Source: Bacteroidales bacterium
Lineage (GTDB): Bacteria > Bacteroidota > Bacteroidia > Bacteroidales > P3
Reading direction: 5' to 3'
NCBI GenBank assembly: GCA_017555745.1
Contig: JAFZFU010000060.1
Location: 1-64,000 of the forward strand
Length of the DNA stretch: 64,000 bases
Shown: positions 26,472 through 36,639 of the stretch, piece by piece
Position numbering within the stretch: the first letter of the stretch is position 1
How the letters are laid out: each line of letters opens with the position of its first letter
Program-made: the position numbers and the translations under genes
Notes under the pieces: generated by a model
What the model saw: only the letters and a program-made list of their open reading frames with translations
Told to the model about the DNA's origin: nothing
Databases searched by the model: none

Positions 26472-29400
26472 TTATTCCACTACAAGAAGATGCATACGTT
26501 TGGTTTGTCCGTTGATTAAATTTATCAGCATTACGTACGAGCCGCTCTCGTATTTTTCTACATTACATTTGTGCCATTTGCTACCGGCCACATCTATCAT
26601 ATCCACCATCTGACCGGCCATATTGAACACAGTTATATTCTTCATTTCCACATCCCCTTCTACCATTACATATTTATCGGCGGGGTTAGGATATATGCTT
26701 ATATTGGCAGTATTTTGGCTTTGTACTATACCTATACCATCTACCTTAACGACAACAGAAGCAGTATCGCTTGGACATCCTTTGGCATAACCCACAACGG
26801 TATATCTAGTGGTAGCGGTAGGCATCACATTCATTACAGACACTGTTTCGCCATTATTCCACAAATATTGCGAAGCACCCATAGCTGTAAGTTTTGTACT
26901 TTGACCCGATTGTATTTCGGTATTGCCTGTTATTTGCACACTTGGAGCAGACACCACTGTAAGCATTAAATATGTAGTAGTGTTGGTAGAAGTGCTATCG
27001 GCATAATAATAAGTACCGGGTTGCAATTCTGCAGTATTTACATTTAAGTTGCCGTTCTCGAATACAGAACCTTGACAGATGGTATCAACAACGTAAGTAT
27101 ATGTATCACTCGAGTTTAATGGAAGTTCCAAATAGTCAATCCATACACAGTTGCTTCCATTGCTTATAGAATAGTCTTTAGTGTATTCGAATGTAAAGGT
27201 ATGTGTACCTGCCGACACATAAAATGCTGCTCTCTCCCATCCTTTTTCGCCCGATACATTTTCCATTTCTACATCATCTATCTTGAAATAGAATTTATCG
27301 TAGTTGCCTTCGCTAGATACTTTGCGGAAATACGATATCGAATCATCAACGCTCGAAGTCCATGTTATGGATATTTTAGATGTTGAACTATGGTCCAAAT
27401 TGGTTTTAGACTTCATAGAATACTGTCCTTCTTTTTTGTCGTCTACAGCTATTTCCCAAGGATTAGCATCGGTATTATTCCATGGATATTTAGCAAAATC
27501 GCCCGTTTCAAAATCTTCCACCAATCCTTTCAACGATATCATAATAGTATCGCGATAGGTATACATACCGTTTGTCATTGTATTGTATATTGGTATTACT
27601 ACACTTTGTTGCAATGCCTGACTCAATGCTATGGTATATTCCACCTCTATCTGTCCATCGGTAGGTAACAATGTAATATTGGGGCGAGGATTGCTTATAG
27701 CAACAAGAGGATTTGCCGAATATACACTGTTTTGAAGATTTCTGAACGGAATGGCACCGGTGTTTTTGTATTTAACAGATAGCAATACTGTGTCGCCGGG
27801 CAATATATACGAACGTTGAGTGGTTGTAATATTGTCGATATCTTCATCCACTTTATAGATCTCATATCCAGTAGCAGTAAGACGATAGTTATACAAAGTA
27901 GTTTTGTTGTCGTCAAAATGAATAGTTACATTCACAGTCAATCTGTCGCCATTAGGCACATTAGAAAATATATGAGCAGATGCATATAGTGTATCTTTTG
28001 CACCTACCTGCATATTTCCTATATTCAACATAGTATCGTATAACACTATTTTTTGGTTATCAGCTGAATTTATTTCTACCCATACATTTTCGGCACTTTC
28101 AACACCGACATTCGATATTTCAAAAGTTATCCTTGCATCATCGCCCACATTTACGTTATTACCATTAGCAGTCCAAGCATTTTCTACAAGTACGAAAGGA
28201 CCATTTGGAGCTATAACATTAATCTCGGTGAATGACATTTGGTAGTTTTGAGCCGATACCGCCAACTCGAAAGTTCCTATAGTATTGAGTGGTTCAAACG
28301 ATAGAGTTGCTTCGCCATTGGCATCGGCAAATGTAGCAGCAACCAATCCGCCATTATTGTCGGTCAATGCCACATAAGCATGAGGTACAGCTTGAACCAA
28401 TAGGCTTTGAGCATCGTTGAACAATGTGGTGTTTACATTTACTTCCATAACCTGAGCTTGAGTAAGGTAACTCATTACCGAAGGGTCGCCCATAAGGTGA
28501 TATATTTCCCAGTAATATGTCTTGTATGAAGTAGACGTTGATGATGATTGCACTGCCATATTTCCGGCCATTATTATAGCGCCATTGCTGGTGTACCAAT
28601 CAGAATAACTTTCATTGTGAGTATGGAAAAGACGATCGTAAACACCAAGTTTAGAGGCATCGTATGTAGGAGTAGGACAGGTAGAGGTGTTTATGGTACG
28701 CACACCCACTGCCCACCAATAATCTTGATCCCAATAAGTGGAGTTAGAACCACCTATGTATCCCACAGCACCACAGTAATTGTCTTTACGCAACAATGCT
28801 TCGCCCAAACAAGCCGACACATCAAACTTGTTAGACAAACAACAGTTACCTATCATCAAACCGAACTTTTGGGTATTCTGCATACGAGCCACATCTGATG
28901 TGTTAAACTCAGGCGTACTCCAATTGCTATAATTACAATGAGCAGTATAATTAGCAAAACCAACACCTCCGCTTAATGCATTATATACACCTGTTTCGGC
29001 TGCCGATGTTCCAGAGTTGGGATTATAGTACGATGTTACTGTAGTATATCCATAAGTAGCATTCACATAGTTGTCTTCCAAGTAATGGATTACAGGATCG
29101 GCATGTGTATAACCATGGTCGCCACGTTGACCACCATCTACACCGGCTATTATCAATGCCTTATCCAAATACGAAGGATCGTCCATCAAATATTTTTCAT
29201 ACATAAGAGTCTTTTCGATTTGCGGAGTAAGATGAGCTACGGTTTGAGCTGAAAAACGTCCATAGTAGCAGTCGGGAATAATATCACCATCGGTCCATGT
29301 AAAATAATACAAGTCGGTAATATGATCGTTTAACCATGAGCTACTTATACGGCTGTCGAAAGGAGGTATCTGTTGCACATCGCCTACAAGCAACACATAA

Positions 29401-30287
29401 GTAGGAGCCGGATTTTCCGGTGTGGCATTTGTATATTGCGATTTGATATACGCTTGTATCGACGAAGCGGTAGTACCCACATTTACATCATCGGTATACG
29501 CTATATCCACCAAAAAACCTTTACGCCTTTTCCAAGCCACAAATTCATCAAACTGACCTTTGAACGACGAGTGAGATACTATAAGATATTTAAGTGGGCC
29601 GGTGGTGTATGTGTCTTTCTCCAATACGTTTGCGATATCAGCTTTTACCGAGAAAGCAGGCGACGAATGTAGTTTTTTCATCTTGCGAGTAGCAGCCACA
29701 TCGGCATCTTCAAATACTATTTCTACTTCCAATTCCTTTACTATCGATATTTCGTTGGTAACAGGATTATACTTTATAGGCGAAAAATATACGTTGGCAA
29801 GATTGATATTACGTGCTACCCCTACCTCTTCGATACGTATAACATCGGCACCATAAAACTCGTTTAGTGAATATGTTTCACTATTCTTTACCAAAGGAAA
29901 CGGACCTTCTTCGGATTTAGAATACGAAGGCTGAGCGGGATAAACAGTGTAGTTTATTCCCAATTGAGCTGCAGTATACACCTCGGTTTTGCTATTTACA
30001 ACTCTATACGAAACACCTTTACACAATGGTATTTCGATAGTTTGCGACAATACGGGCAAATTGGGGTTTCCCACATCCGATGAGGGATAAAAGCCGTCTA
30101 TCGCAAGTAACGAAAACATTCCCTCCGGTGTTTTTAGGTCGTGAACGGAAAGTTTTCCTGCATTAAAAGTTAACGATACTCTACTATAATCAGATTGCTT
30201 AACACTGCAATATCTAATATTTTCTGCTTTCACCAACAATGTTGTCAATAAAAACAGTCCAACAAATAATAATCTTTGTTTTGTCAT
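26472..30287 (-). CDS. Gingipain-like C25 cysteine protease, T9SS cargo
   Basis: A 1271-residue secreted protease: signal peptide (1-21), gingipain-type propeptide (about 22-225), peptidase C25 domain (about 235-610), CARDB/Ig-like modules (about 650-1080) and a T9SS type A sorting domain (about 1190-1271: ISIYPNPADKYVMVEG through MLINLINGQTKRMHLLVVE). The catalytic His is probably H450 in ANYTAHCNYSNW; the nucleophile is in GNCCLSNKF (C482 or C483). It is expected to be exported by T9SS and processed at the surface, where it would degrade host or dietary protein. A terminator follows the gene. Confidence 0.92.
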   Translation of the reverse strand: MTKQRLLFVGLFLLTTLLVKAENIRYCSVKQSDYSRVSLTFNAGKLSVHDLKTPEGMFSLLAIDGFYPSSDVGNPNLPVLSQTIEIPLCKGVSYRVVNSKTEVYTAAQLGINYTVYPAQPSYSKSEEGPFPLVKNSETYSLNEFYGADVIRIEEVGVARNINLANVYFSPIKYNPVTNEISIVKELEVEIVFEDADVAATRKMKKLHSSPAFSVKADIANVLEKDTYTTGPLKYLIVSHSSFKGQFDEFVAWKRRKGFLVDIAYTDDVNVGTTASSIQAYIKSQYTNATPENPAPTYVLLVGDVQQIPPFDSRISSSWLNDHITDLYYFTWTDGDIIPDCYYGRFSAQTVAHLTPQIEKTLMYEKYLMDDPSYLDKALIIAGVDGGQRGDHGYTHADPVIHYLEDNYVNATYGYTTVTSYYNPNSGTSAAETGVYNALSGGVGFANYTAHCNYSNWSTPEFNTSDVARMQNTQKFGLMIGNCCLSNKFDVSACLGEALLRKDNYCGAVGYIGGSNSTYWDQDYWWAVGVRTINTSTCPTPTYDASKLGVYDRLFHTHNESYSDWYTSNGAIIMAGNMAVQSSSTSTSYKTYYWEIYHLMGDPSVMSYLTQAQVMEVNVNTTLFNDAQSLLVQAVPHAYVALTDNNGGLVAATFADANGEATLSFEPLNTIGTFELAVSAQNYQMSFTEINVIAPNGPFVLVENAWTANGNNVNVGDDARITFEISNVGVESAENVWVEINSADNQKIVLYDTMLNIGNMQVGAKDTLYASAHIFSNVPNGDRLTVNVTIHFDDNKTTLYNYRLTATGYEIYKVDEDIDNITTTQRSYILPGDTVLLSVKYKNTGAIPFRNLQNSVYSANPLVAISNPRPNITLLPTDGQIEVEYTIALSQALQQSVVIPIYNTMTNGMYTYRDTIMISLKGLVEDFETGDFAKYPWNNTDANPWEIAVDDKKEGQYSMKSKTNLDHSSTSKISITWTSSVDDSISYFRKVSSEGNYDKFYFKIDDVEMENVSGEKGWERAAFYVSAGTHTFTFEYTKDYSISNGSNCVWIDYLELPLNSSDTYTYVVDTICQGSVFENGNLNVNTAELQPGTYYYADSTSTNTTTYLMLTVVSAPSVQITGNTEIQSGQSTKLTAMGASQYLWNNGETVSVMNVMPTATTRYTVVGYAKGCPSDTASVVVKVDGIGIVQSQNTANISIYPNPADKYVMVEGDVEMKNITVFNMAGQMVDMIDVAGSKWHKCNVEKYESGSYVMLINLINGQTKRMHLLVVE

Positions 30288-30297
30288 AATATATATT

Positions 30298-30831
30298 TTA
30301 TCTGTTCAACAAATTGTTATTTTCATCATTCTTTGATTCCGAACCATCTTCGTCTTGGTCGGTTACATCTTCATAGTCGTCAAAGTGTTCGTTGCCATTA
30401 TCAGCGTTGTGCGAAAAAGTATTGTTCTCGTCATACTTTTTTTTGTTCACCATCTTCGAAGGAATATCCAACAGATAGTTAAGCAACGTTATCATCAAAC
30501 TAAATATTAATGCAGTGCCAAATCCATCTACATAAAAATCGGGCACTATCTTAGATGCCATAATAATGATAAGAGCATTTATCACCAACAAAAAAAGTCC
30601 CATACTCAGTATAGTGAATGGTAATGTTAGTACTATAAGTATCGGACGTATAAAGTTATTGAGCAACGATATAACCACAGCGGCCAATATTGCCACAAAC
30701 ACATTATCCACCTTTACTCCATCCATTATATACGATGCTATTAGGACTGCTAATGTCATCACTATGGTTTTAGTGATAAAAGAATATTTGGTTGGTTTGT
30801 TTTTGTTTACGTTAGAAAATTCTACATGCAT
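30298..30831 (-). CDS. Phage-holin-4 superfamily (YvlD-like) membrane protein
   Basis: A 177-residue protein with four membrane helices between about residues 22 and 125, in the pattern of the holin-4/YvlD family (VISLLNNFIRPILIVLTLPFTI, GLFLLVINALIIIM, GFGTALIFSLMITLLNYLL), followed by an acidic, Asn-rich cytoplasmic tail (about 135-177). The family name is historical: chromosomal members are not lysis proteins, and their role is unclear. It lies 10 bp upstream of the C25 protease gene on the same strand and may be co-transcribed with it. Confidence 0.8.
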   Translation of the reverse strand: MHVEFSNVNKNKPTKYSFITKTIVMTLAVLIASYIMDGVKVDNVFVAILAAVVISLLNNFIRPILIVLTLPFTILSMGLFLLVINALIIIMASKIVPDFYVDGFGTALIFSLMITLLNYLLDIPSKMVNKKKYDENNTFSHNADNGNEHFDDYEDVTDQDEDGSESKNDENNNLLNR

Positions 30832-30905
30832 GTCTACAAAGTTTTAAGAGCGATACTATAGGCTATACAATCTCATCAACAAGCCAATAATATACACAAC
30901 AAATA

Positions 30906-31775
30906 TTACATACAACTGATATTGTATAATGTTTTCTCTATTAGTTCGTTCATATTGGGTTTATAATTATTAAGGAAGGTACCCGTAGGACGGTTGGCTA
31001 TAATAAGACACATGGTCAATGCGCCATGTCCAAGCAGTCTGCCCAATCCATATATAGCCGATGTTTCCATCTCAAAGTTCAACACTCTGTTTCCGTTATA
31101 TTCAAACGACGACAATATGGTGTTTATATCTTCTATGCGGGTTTCGAGTCTTACTTGTCTGCCTTGTGGAGCATAAAAACCGGGAGCGGTAGCTGTTATT
31201 CCTTTATAAGCATCGCCAGCCAACTTATCCAATAATATTTCGTCGCCACACACTACATAAGGTTTGGCAAAACAATTATCAAACTTAGCATGGGCATAAA
31301 AAGCCTCTGCCATACCGTGTTCAAATACATTATCGTCGTGCTTGTAATAGTTAAGTAAACCATCCAAACCTATCGCATACTGCGATGCCACTATGCTACC
31401 AACAGGTATGTCGCTATGCAAAGCACCAGACGTACCTATACGCACAAGGTTTAGTTTACGATGCTCCGACTTTGGTACTCGTTTATCTAAATCCATGTTT
31501 ACGGCAGCATCCAATTCGTTTACTACTATATCTATATTATCGGTACCCATTCCGGTGGATAGTATGGTAATAGGGGTATTGCGATACACACCTGTGATGG
31601 AGTGTATTTCTCTGTTTTCTGTTTCTTGTTCAATGGAAGTAAAAAAGGGCTTAAAGGCATCGACTCGTTTGGGGTCGCCCACCAAAACTACGGTGTCTGC
31701 TATCTGGTTTCCAACCAAATCTATATGATATAAACTACCTTTTGAAGATAGTACCAATTCTGACTCCTTTATCAT
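30906..31775 (-). CDS. Nucleoside phosphorylase (uridine phosphorylase-like)
   Basis: Phosphorolysis of a nucleoside to base and ribose 1-phosphate. The 289 residues show the NP-I family layout: TVVLVGDPKRVD (phosphate-binding GD-x-x-R), ITILSTGMGTDNIDIVVNEL, LVRIGTSGAL, and the ribose-binding block VLNFEMETSAIYGLGRLLGH with the conserved E-M-E. The MIKESELVLSSKG start and the insert before GAL fit uridine phosphorylase-like members of Bacteroidota more than purine-specific ones. Specificity is inferred. Confidence 0.85.
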   Translation of the reverse strand: MIKESELVLSSKGSLYHIDLVGNQIADTVVLVGDPKRVDAFKPFFTSIEQETENREIHSITGVYRNTPITILSTGMGTDNIDIVVNELDAAVNMDLDKRVPKSEHRKLNLVRIGTSGALHSDIPVGSIVASQYAIGLDGLLNYYKHDDNVFEHGMAEAFYAHAKFDNCFAKPYVVCGDEILLDKLAGDAYKGITATAPGFYAPQGRQVRLETRIEDINTILSSFEYNGNRVLNFEMETSAIYGLGRLLGHGALTMCLIIANRPTGTFLNNYKPNMNELIEKTLYNISCM

Positions 31776-31951
31776 ATCTCTTATTTTGTGTTTGTTAGCA
31801 GTATATTGTTATATCTAACCGAGCTACAAAGTTATGATTTTTTTTTCATTCACACAACAATTTTGACAAGTTTTATGCCCATAACAACCATCATCCACAA
31901 GATTATTCCTTATAGAGCACATAACTATAACACAAAAGTATATATTATTGT

Positions 31952-32458
31952 TTATTGTATTTCCTTTATTTTTGCTATTATTGCCGACAAATCCATTTCG
32001 TCGTTTGCCATTGTGATGTTTGCTTGAGTGTAATATGGCTCACGCTTCTTTATATTTTCAGCCACATAAGAAGGCAAATCATCGGGCGAAATATTTTTTG
32101 TAAGCGGACGTTGTTTCTTAGTATTTTTCAAGCGGTCTACTATAAATCCCTCGTTGGTTTTTAAATATATACTCAGCCCATTAGCATTTATCCACTCCAT
32201 ATTATCACCAAAACAAGGCGTACCCCCCCCCGTGGCTATCACCATATTTTCCATAGTGGCAGTGGTGTGTAGCAGTTTTTGTTCTAATATTCTAAAAGCT
32301 TCCTGACCATACTTTTCGAAGAACGTGAATATTGCAACCTTGTATTTTTCCTCAAACATCACGTCCATATCCACAAAATTATAGCCTATTTTTTTAGCTA
32401 TCTTCTTACCTATCGTACTCTTGCCACAGCACATATAGCCTATCAGATATATTCTCAT
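31952..32458 (-). CDS. aroK: Shikimate kinase
   Basis: Phosphorylates shikimate in aromatic amino-acid biosynthesis. The 168 residues are the usual length, with the Walker A motif GYMCCGKST (7-15), the substrate-binding VDMDVMFEEKY, and VIATGGGTPCF and LKNTKKQRPL (lid arginine). Two adjacent cysteines in the P-loop are a small oddity. It follows the DUF5683 gene by 18 bases and so is the last member of the PUR-parA-parB-DUF5683-aroK run. Confidence 0.93.
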   Translation of the reverse strand: MRIYLIGYMCCGKSTIGKKIAKKIGYNFVDMDVMFEEKYKVAIFTFFEKYGQEAFRILEQKLLHTTATMENMVIATGGGTPCFGDNMEWINANGLSIYLKTNEGFIVDRLKNTKKQRPLTKNISPDDLPSYVAENIKKREPYYTQANITMANDEMDLSAIIAKIKEIQ

Positions 32459-32476
32459 ATAGCAACTATGGTATTA

Positions 32477-33103
32477 TCAAAAGTTGAGTTGTAGTTTCAT
32501 TCCCGAGGCAAATCCCATACCTACATTATACGATTCCACCATAGGAGTAAGGCGTAACGACAAATCATCGTTTATCTGAAAATCGAACAAATGACCATAG
32601 CAATAGGCATCTATCAAATTCAACGCATATATTGCCACCCCTGCTATTATCGAGACTTGGAAATTCTTCTCGTATGCCTGGTATAGATTATATATATTTT
32701 GGTCGGGGTAATTGATATATTCCGGCAACAGATCAGCAGTATTACCCTCATTGCGATTGATATATTCTGTTTTAAACTTTTGTGCATTGCGATAGTTGTC
32801 GATACCGAGATATGTTACCACTGCGGCACCGCCATATATTATACCCACTTTCCACGCCTGACGATTATATATCTGTCCCCAGCCCGGTATTATGGCACTC
32901 TTCCACAATGCTGCACTTGGACTATGGGTAGACACGTCAGCCTGCTTCTCCGAGTCTGTCACCTCTTTTGTGGCAATGGCAGTATCCGATATCTTGCTTT
33001 GTGCCTTGCCTATTGACGGCAACACCAAAAGAATGATAACAAAAAGAGTAAGAGATATATCTCCCACTCTTTGCTTTATAATATGTAATATATTACTACA
33101 CAC
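32477..33103 (-). CDS. DUF5683 domain membrane protein
   Basis: A 208-residue protein with an N-terminal hydrophobic export segment (about 15-34) and the DUF5683 block beginning PSAALWKSAIIPGWGQIYNRQ, followed by GIIYGGAAVVTYLGIDNYR. A second hydrophobic segment lies near VSIIAGVAIYALNLIDAY. In Bacteroidota this gene typically follows parB. The start is taken as a GTG whose G is the last base of the parB stop TAG, so translation is probably coupled. The function is unknown; a cell-envelope role coupled to chromosome segregation is only a guess from gene order. Confidence 0.82.
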   Translation of the reverse strand: MCSNILHIIKQRVGDISLTLFVIILLVLPSIGKAQSKISDTAIATKEVTDSEKQADVSTHSPSAALWKSAIIPGWGQIYNRQAWKVGIIYGGAAVVTYLGIDNYRNAQKFKTEYINRNEGNTADLLPEYINYPDQNIYNLYQAYEKNFQVSIIAGVAIYALNLIDAYCYGHLFDFQINDDLSLRLTPMVESYNVGMGFASGMKLQLNF

Positions 33104-34011
33104 TAGTCGTTATGTTTGATAAGAGATATTATTCTTTCGAAGTCCGAATCACTGTTAAAGTGTATTGTCAGTGTTCCTTTTCCTTTTCTGCTTCGTTTTA
33201 TATCTATCTGCGATTGTATGTACTTATGTAATACCTCTTTTGTGTCTTGGTGCAGCTGAGGCAAATCGCCCTTTTGTTTCACCACCACATTTTTGGGAGC
33301 ACACATTGTCTTCACCAAACCTTCCACTTGGCGTACCGACAAGTCTTTTGTAATTATCTCGTGCAATATAGCCAACTGAATATCGGGATCTTCCACATTA
33401 ATCATGGCACGTGCATGAGCCATACTTATCTTGTTTGCCGACAAAGCCACTTGCACTTCGGCAGGCAGTTTAAGCAATCGCAAGTAATTAGTTACCGTAG
33501 AACGATTTTTACCCACCTTTTCGCTCAACTGCTCTTGGGTAAGGTTGCATTCCTCTATAAGAGCATTGTACGACAAAGCTATTTCCAAAGCATTAAGATT
33601 TTCGCGTTGAATATTTTCCACCAATGCCATTTCCATTACCTGAGCATCGGTAGCCACACGAATATAGGCCGGTATTTCGCTAAGTTTGACAAGTTTGGCT
33701 GCTCTAAAACGTCTCTCTCCGGCTATCAGTTGATATCTGCCGTTCGACATTTTTCGTACAGTAATAGGTGTAATCACACCTTGATGTTCTATACTTTGTG
33801 CCAACTCGGCTAAAGCATCTTGGTCAAATTCTTTGCGAGGTTGATATGGGTTAGTATCTATTTCATCCAAAGCTATATTGGCAATACCGGCAGTTACCAA
33901 CGAAGAGTTGTCATCGTCAGCTGCTTTATGATTAGTCATTGTACTTATCATATTGGCATCTGTCAATATTGTTCCCAATCCCCTACCCATTGCATTATGT
34001 TTCTTCGCCAT
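33103..34011 (-). CDS. parB: Chromosome partitioning protein ParB
   Basis: Centromere-binding CTPase that spreads from parS sites. The 302 residues show the N-terminal CTP-binding domain with GERRFRAAKL and the NPYQPRKEFD box, the helix-turn-helix region (LTQEQLSEKVGKNRSTVTNYLRLLKLP), and a C-terminal dimerisation domain. The N terminus (MAKKHNAMGRGLGTILTD) fits the family. It lies 13 bases after parA. No high-quality parS site was found in the window; a weak core match is at 312-321. Confidence 0.95.
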   Translation of the reverse strand: MAKKHNAMGRGLGTILTDANMISTMTNHKAADDDNSSLVTAGIANIALDEIDTNPYQPRKEFDQDALAELAQSIEHQGVITPITVRKMSNGRYQLIAGERRFRAAKLVKLSEIPAYIRVATDAQVMEMALVENIQRENLNALEIALSYNALIEECNLTQEQLSEKVGKNRSTVTNYLRLLKLPAEVQVALSANKISMAHARAMINVEDPDIQLAILHEIITKDLSVRQVEGLVKTMCAPKNVVVKQKGDLPQLHQDTKEVLHKYIQSQIDIKRSRKGKGTLTIHFNSDSDFERIISLIKHND

Positions 34012-34024
34012 ATCTTATTCTCTA

Positions 34025-34789
34025 TTATTTGTTTCGTTCCAAAATTTCTTGAGCCAAGTTTAAATAGTTGGTAGCGCCCACACATGTAGCATCATACATT
34101 ATTATCGATTCGCCATGACTTGGTGCTTCGCTCAACTTGGTGTTGCGATATATCAAAGTATCAAACACCATCGATTTAAAGTGTGTTCTTACGTCTTCCA
34201 CCACCTGTTTTGCCAATCGCAAACGGGCATCATACATTGTTATAAGTATACCCTCTATGCTTAGATTGGTATTCAATCGGCTTTGCACTATTCTTATAGT
34301 GTTCAAAAGTTTTCCCAATCCTTCGAGGGCGAAGTATTCGCTTTGTACCGGTATTATTACCGAATCAGAAGCAGTCAAAGCATTTACTGTTATAAGCCCC
34401 AACGATGGCGAGCAATCTATTATAATAAAGTCGTATTCGTCTTTTATCGATTCCAGAGCTTTCTTGACAAACATCTCGCGGTTTGGCACATCCACCAATT
34501 CTATTTCGGCACCTACCAAGTCGATACGTGTGGGTAAAAGATAAAGATTGGGTGTTGTGGTTTCCACAATACATTCTCTTGCATCCAATTGCTGAACAAA
34601 ACACTCGTATGCACTATTTTCCACTTCTTCGCTTACTATCCCTAGTCCCGATGTAGCATTGGCCTGAGGGTCGGCATCTATCAGAAGTACTTTATGTTCC
34701 AAAACTGCCAAAGCAGCACTAAGATTCATAGCCGTAGTTGTTTTACCTACTCCGCCTTTCTGATTTGCTATCGAAATTATCTTTCCCAT
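34025..34789 (-). CDS. parA: Chromosome partitioning ATPase ParA/Soj
   Basis: Deviant Walker-A ATPase that segregates chromosome origins with ParB. The 254 residues contain KGGVGKTT (11-18) with the signature lysine, LLIDADPQANAT, the IIIDCSPSLG block and the C-terminal DNA-binding basic residues. It is short and lacks an N-terminal HTH, as in chromosomal Soj. It precedes parB by 13 bases and follows the PUR-family gene by 37. Confidence 0.96.
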   Translation of the reverse strand: MGKIISIANQKGGVGKTTTAMNLSAALAVLEHKVLLIDADPQANATSGLGIVSEEVENSAYECFVQQLDARECIVETTTPNLYLLPTRIDLVGAEIELVDVPNREMFVKKALESIKDEYDFIIIDCSPSLGLITVNALTASDSVIIPVQSEYFALEGLGKLLNTIRIVQSRLNTNLSIEGILITMYDARLRLAKQVVEDVRTHFKSMVFDTLIYRNTKLSEAPSHGESIIMYDATCVGATNYLNLAQEILERNK

Positions 34790-34826
34790 AATATCTGTTC
34801 TGTTTATTGATTATAAAAATGAGTGT

Positions 34827-35174
34827 TTATATATTTTTTAATTCCGAATCGTCGAATATACTGTCAATGTCCAACGAAAAATCGCCTTCGTCTACCGTCT
34901 GATTACCTTCGGTCATCTCGCCTGTTTCGACATATCGAATCACATTTTCAAGTCCTTGTACAAATTTGGCAAAATCTTCTTTGTACAAATACATTTTGTT
35001 TTTCTCGAATACAAATTTACCCTCTTCTTTTTGGAAAATCTTTCTACTTTCGGTAATTGTGATGTGTTTTTCGCCATTTTTTGTTTCTTTCACATCCAAA
35101 AAGTAGGTCCGTTTTCCAGCCTTAACTACCTGAGAATATAAAATTTCTTTACCTTTATTGTTGTCAAACTCCAT
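34827..35174 (-). CDS. PUR-family nucleic-acid-binding protein (DUF3276)
   Basis: A 115-residue protein of the Bacteroidota PUR-alpha-like family: a single PUR repeat (about 8-85, ILYSQVVKAGKRTYFLDVKE, HITITESRK, NKMYLYKEDFAKFVQGLENVI) and an acidic tail (about 86-115). PUR domains bind single-stranded purine-rich DNA or RNA; such proteins are often abundant and possibly nucleoid- or RNA-associated. A promoter box lies 28-35 bp upstream, so it probably leads the parAB run. Confidence 0.88.
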   Translation of the reverse strand: MEFDNNKGKEILYSQVVKAGKRTYFLDVKETKNGEKHITITESRKIFQKEEGKFVFEKNKMYLYKEDFAKFVQGLENVIRYVETGEMTEGNQTVDEGDFSLDIDSIFDDSELKNI

Positions 35175-35201
35175 CTCTGTTGCTTATTAATTTTGAATTG
35201 G

Positions 35202-35231
35202 CAAAAGTAAGAAAAAAAACTGAATTATCAA
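35202..35231 (-). promoter_or_regulatory. Promoter of the PUR-parA-parB operon
   Basis: Minus-strand -7 TACTTTTG at 35202-35209 and -33 TTG at 35229-35231, 19 bases apart. Confidence 0.6.
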
Positions 35232-35267
35232 TATTTTTTTATCAACAATGCTTCGTTTACCTATTGC

Positions 35268-36536
35268 TTATATTCTTTTATTGGTCATTATATCCAATAT
35301 CATATCGTCGGCATCATTCATTCCGTCGTGGCCTAACTTACCTAAGTTGGCTATAGAGTAGTCTACATTAGGTTCGGCTATACCGTCGGTGGCATCTACC
35401 ACCTTATTATTTATAGCCAACTCGCTCGATACAAATGCCGAATACAATCCTGTGGTTATCTTCAAAGCACAACTTGGTTTGGCACCGTCGCATACCATAC
35501 CGGCTATTGTGTTGATAAGGTTTTTGATGGCAAACGATATTTGTTCGAATGTACCTCCCTGCAAATATGTAAAACCAGCCGCCACTCCTATCGAAGCGTT
35601 CACTATACCGCATAATGCCGATAGGCGACCTATACCTCGTTTTACATATATTGATGTAAGGTGGCTAAGTATCAAGCCGCGAACTATTGTTTCTTCGGGA
35701 ATGTTTTTTTGTATACCATATTCGTATATCGGCAATGTACATGTAATACCTTGGTTGCCACTTCCCGAATTGCTATAAACCGGCTTTGTGCAGCCATCCA
35801 TACGGGCATCCGAAGCAGCCACTGTTTTGGCTATGGTAGTATGCACCACATCGCCGTCGGCCACATCCAAAAGTATTTTTCCGGTACATAGGCCATATCC
35901 TTTAGCACCTTCTTCGGCAGCCGCCGTGTTGTAGCGTACTGTTTCTTTTATAAAAAGCAATTCCTCGATAGGTGTTTGTGTAGCAAACTCATATACCTTT
36001 TGCATAGTTAGATGCACATCCACCTGAGCTGTAGCCTGTGTGGCTTGCACCGGATTGTCGAGTAGCACCTGGCTGTCTTTTTCTATCCTTACAAAATTGG
36101 TATGTTGTCCGGCTATGGCCACCAATGCACTGCTGTCGCCCTTGTGGCACACACATTCCACATATAGTTTTTCGGTAGTGTCTTTTATTTTTATTACCAC
36201 TCTTTCTTTATTGGCATCGAGCCATTGTTTGGCACGTTCCACCTCGGCAGATGGTATATCCAACACTTCGAGTTTACGAGACGAATCGCCAGCCACTATA
36301 CCCATCGCAATAGCTATCGGCAAACCTATCATTCCCGTGCCTGGTATACCCACACCCATAGCATTTTTGAAGATATTTTTGCTCAAATTGACCTCTACCT
36401 TATCGGGGACAACGCCCAATGTTTCCCTCGATTTTGTTACCGCCAATGCCACTGCAACCGGTTCGGTACAACCCATTGCCAAAACCACCTCTCTATTGAT
36501 AAGAGATTTTATGTCTTGTATTTCTGCGTTAGTCAT
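35268..36536 (-). CDS. L-cysteine desulfidase / serine dehydratase alpha-like protein (UPF0597)
   Basis: A 422-residue cytoplasmic iron-sulfur enzyme of the UPF0597 (YhaM) family, related to the serine dehydratase alpha domain. Characterised members split L-cysteine into pyruvate, ammonia and sulfide. Visible landmarks are VVLAMGCTEPVAVALA (cluster/substrate cysteine near 23), DGCTKP, SGSGNQGITCTLPIY, and GMVCDGAKPSCALKI with two further cysteines. Length fits the family. It lies 103 bases downstream of the deoxyhypusine-synthase-like gene, on the same strand. This window thus encodes both a serine and a putative cysteine deaminating enzyme. Confidence 0.88.
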   Translation of the reverse strand: MTNAEIQDIKSLINREVVLAMGCTEPVAVALAVTKSRETLGVVPDKVEVNLSKNIFKNAMGVGIPGTGMIGLPIAIAMGIVAGDSSRKLEVLDIPSAEVERAKQWLDANKERVVIKIKDTTEKLYVECVCHKGDSSALVAIAGQHTNFVRIEKDSQVLLDNPVQATQATAQVDVHLTMQKVYEFATQTPIEELLFIKETVRYNTAAAEEGAKGYGLCTGKILLDVADGDVVHTTIAKTVAASDARMDGCTKPVYSNSGSGNQGITCTLPIYEYGIQKNIPEETIVRGLILSHLTSIYVKRGIGRLSALCGIVNASIGVAAGFTYLQGGTFEQISFAIKNLINTIAGMVCDGAKPSCALKITTGLYSAFVSSELAINNKVVDATDGIAEPNVDYSIANLGKLGHDGMNDADDMILDIMTNKRI

Positions 36537-36639
36537 CTCGTTGTCTTTTTGCTTTTTATTTTTTCACAAACAATAGCGACACACGAGTTTTTTTTTCGAT
36601 CCCCGATGTCGCTATTTGGTATAATATTATATTGCTCTA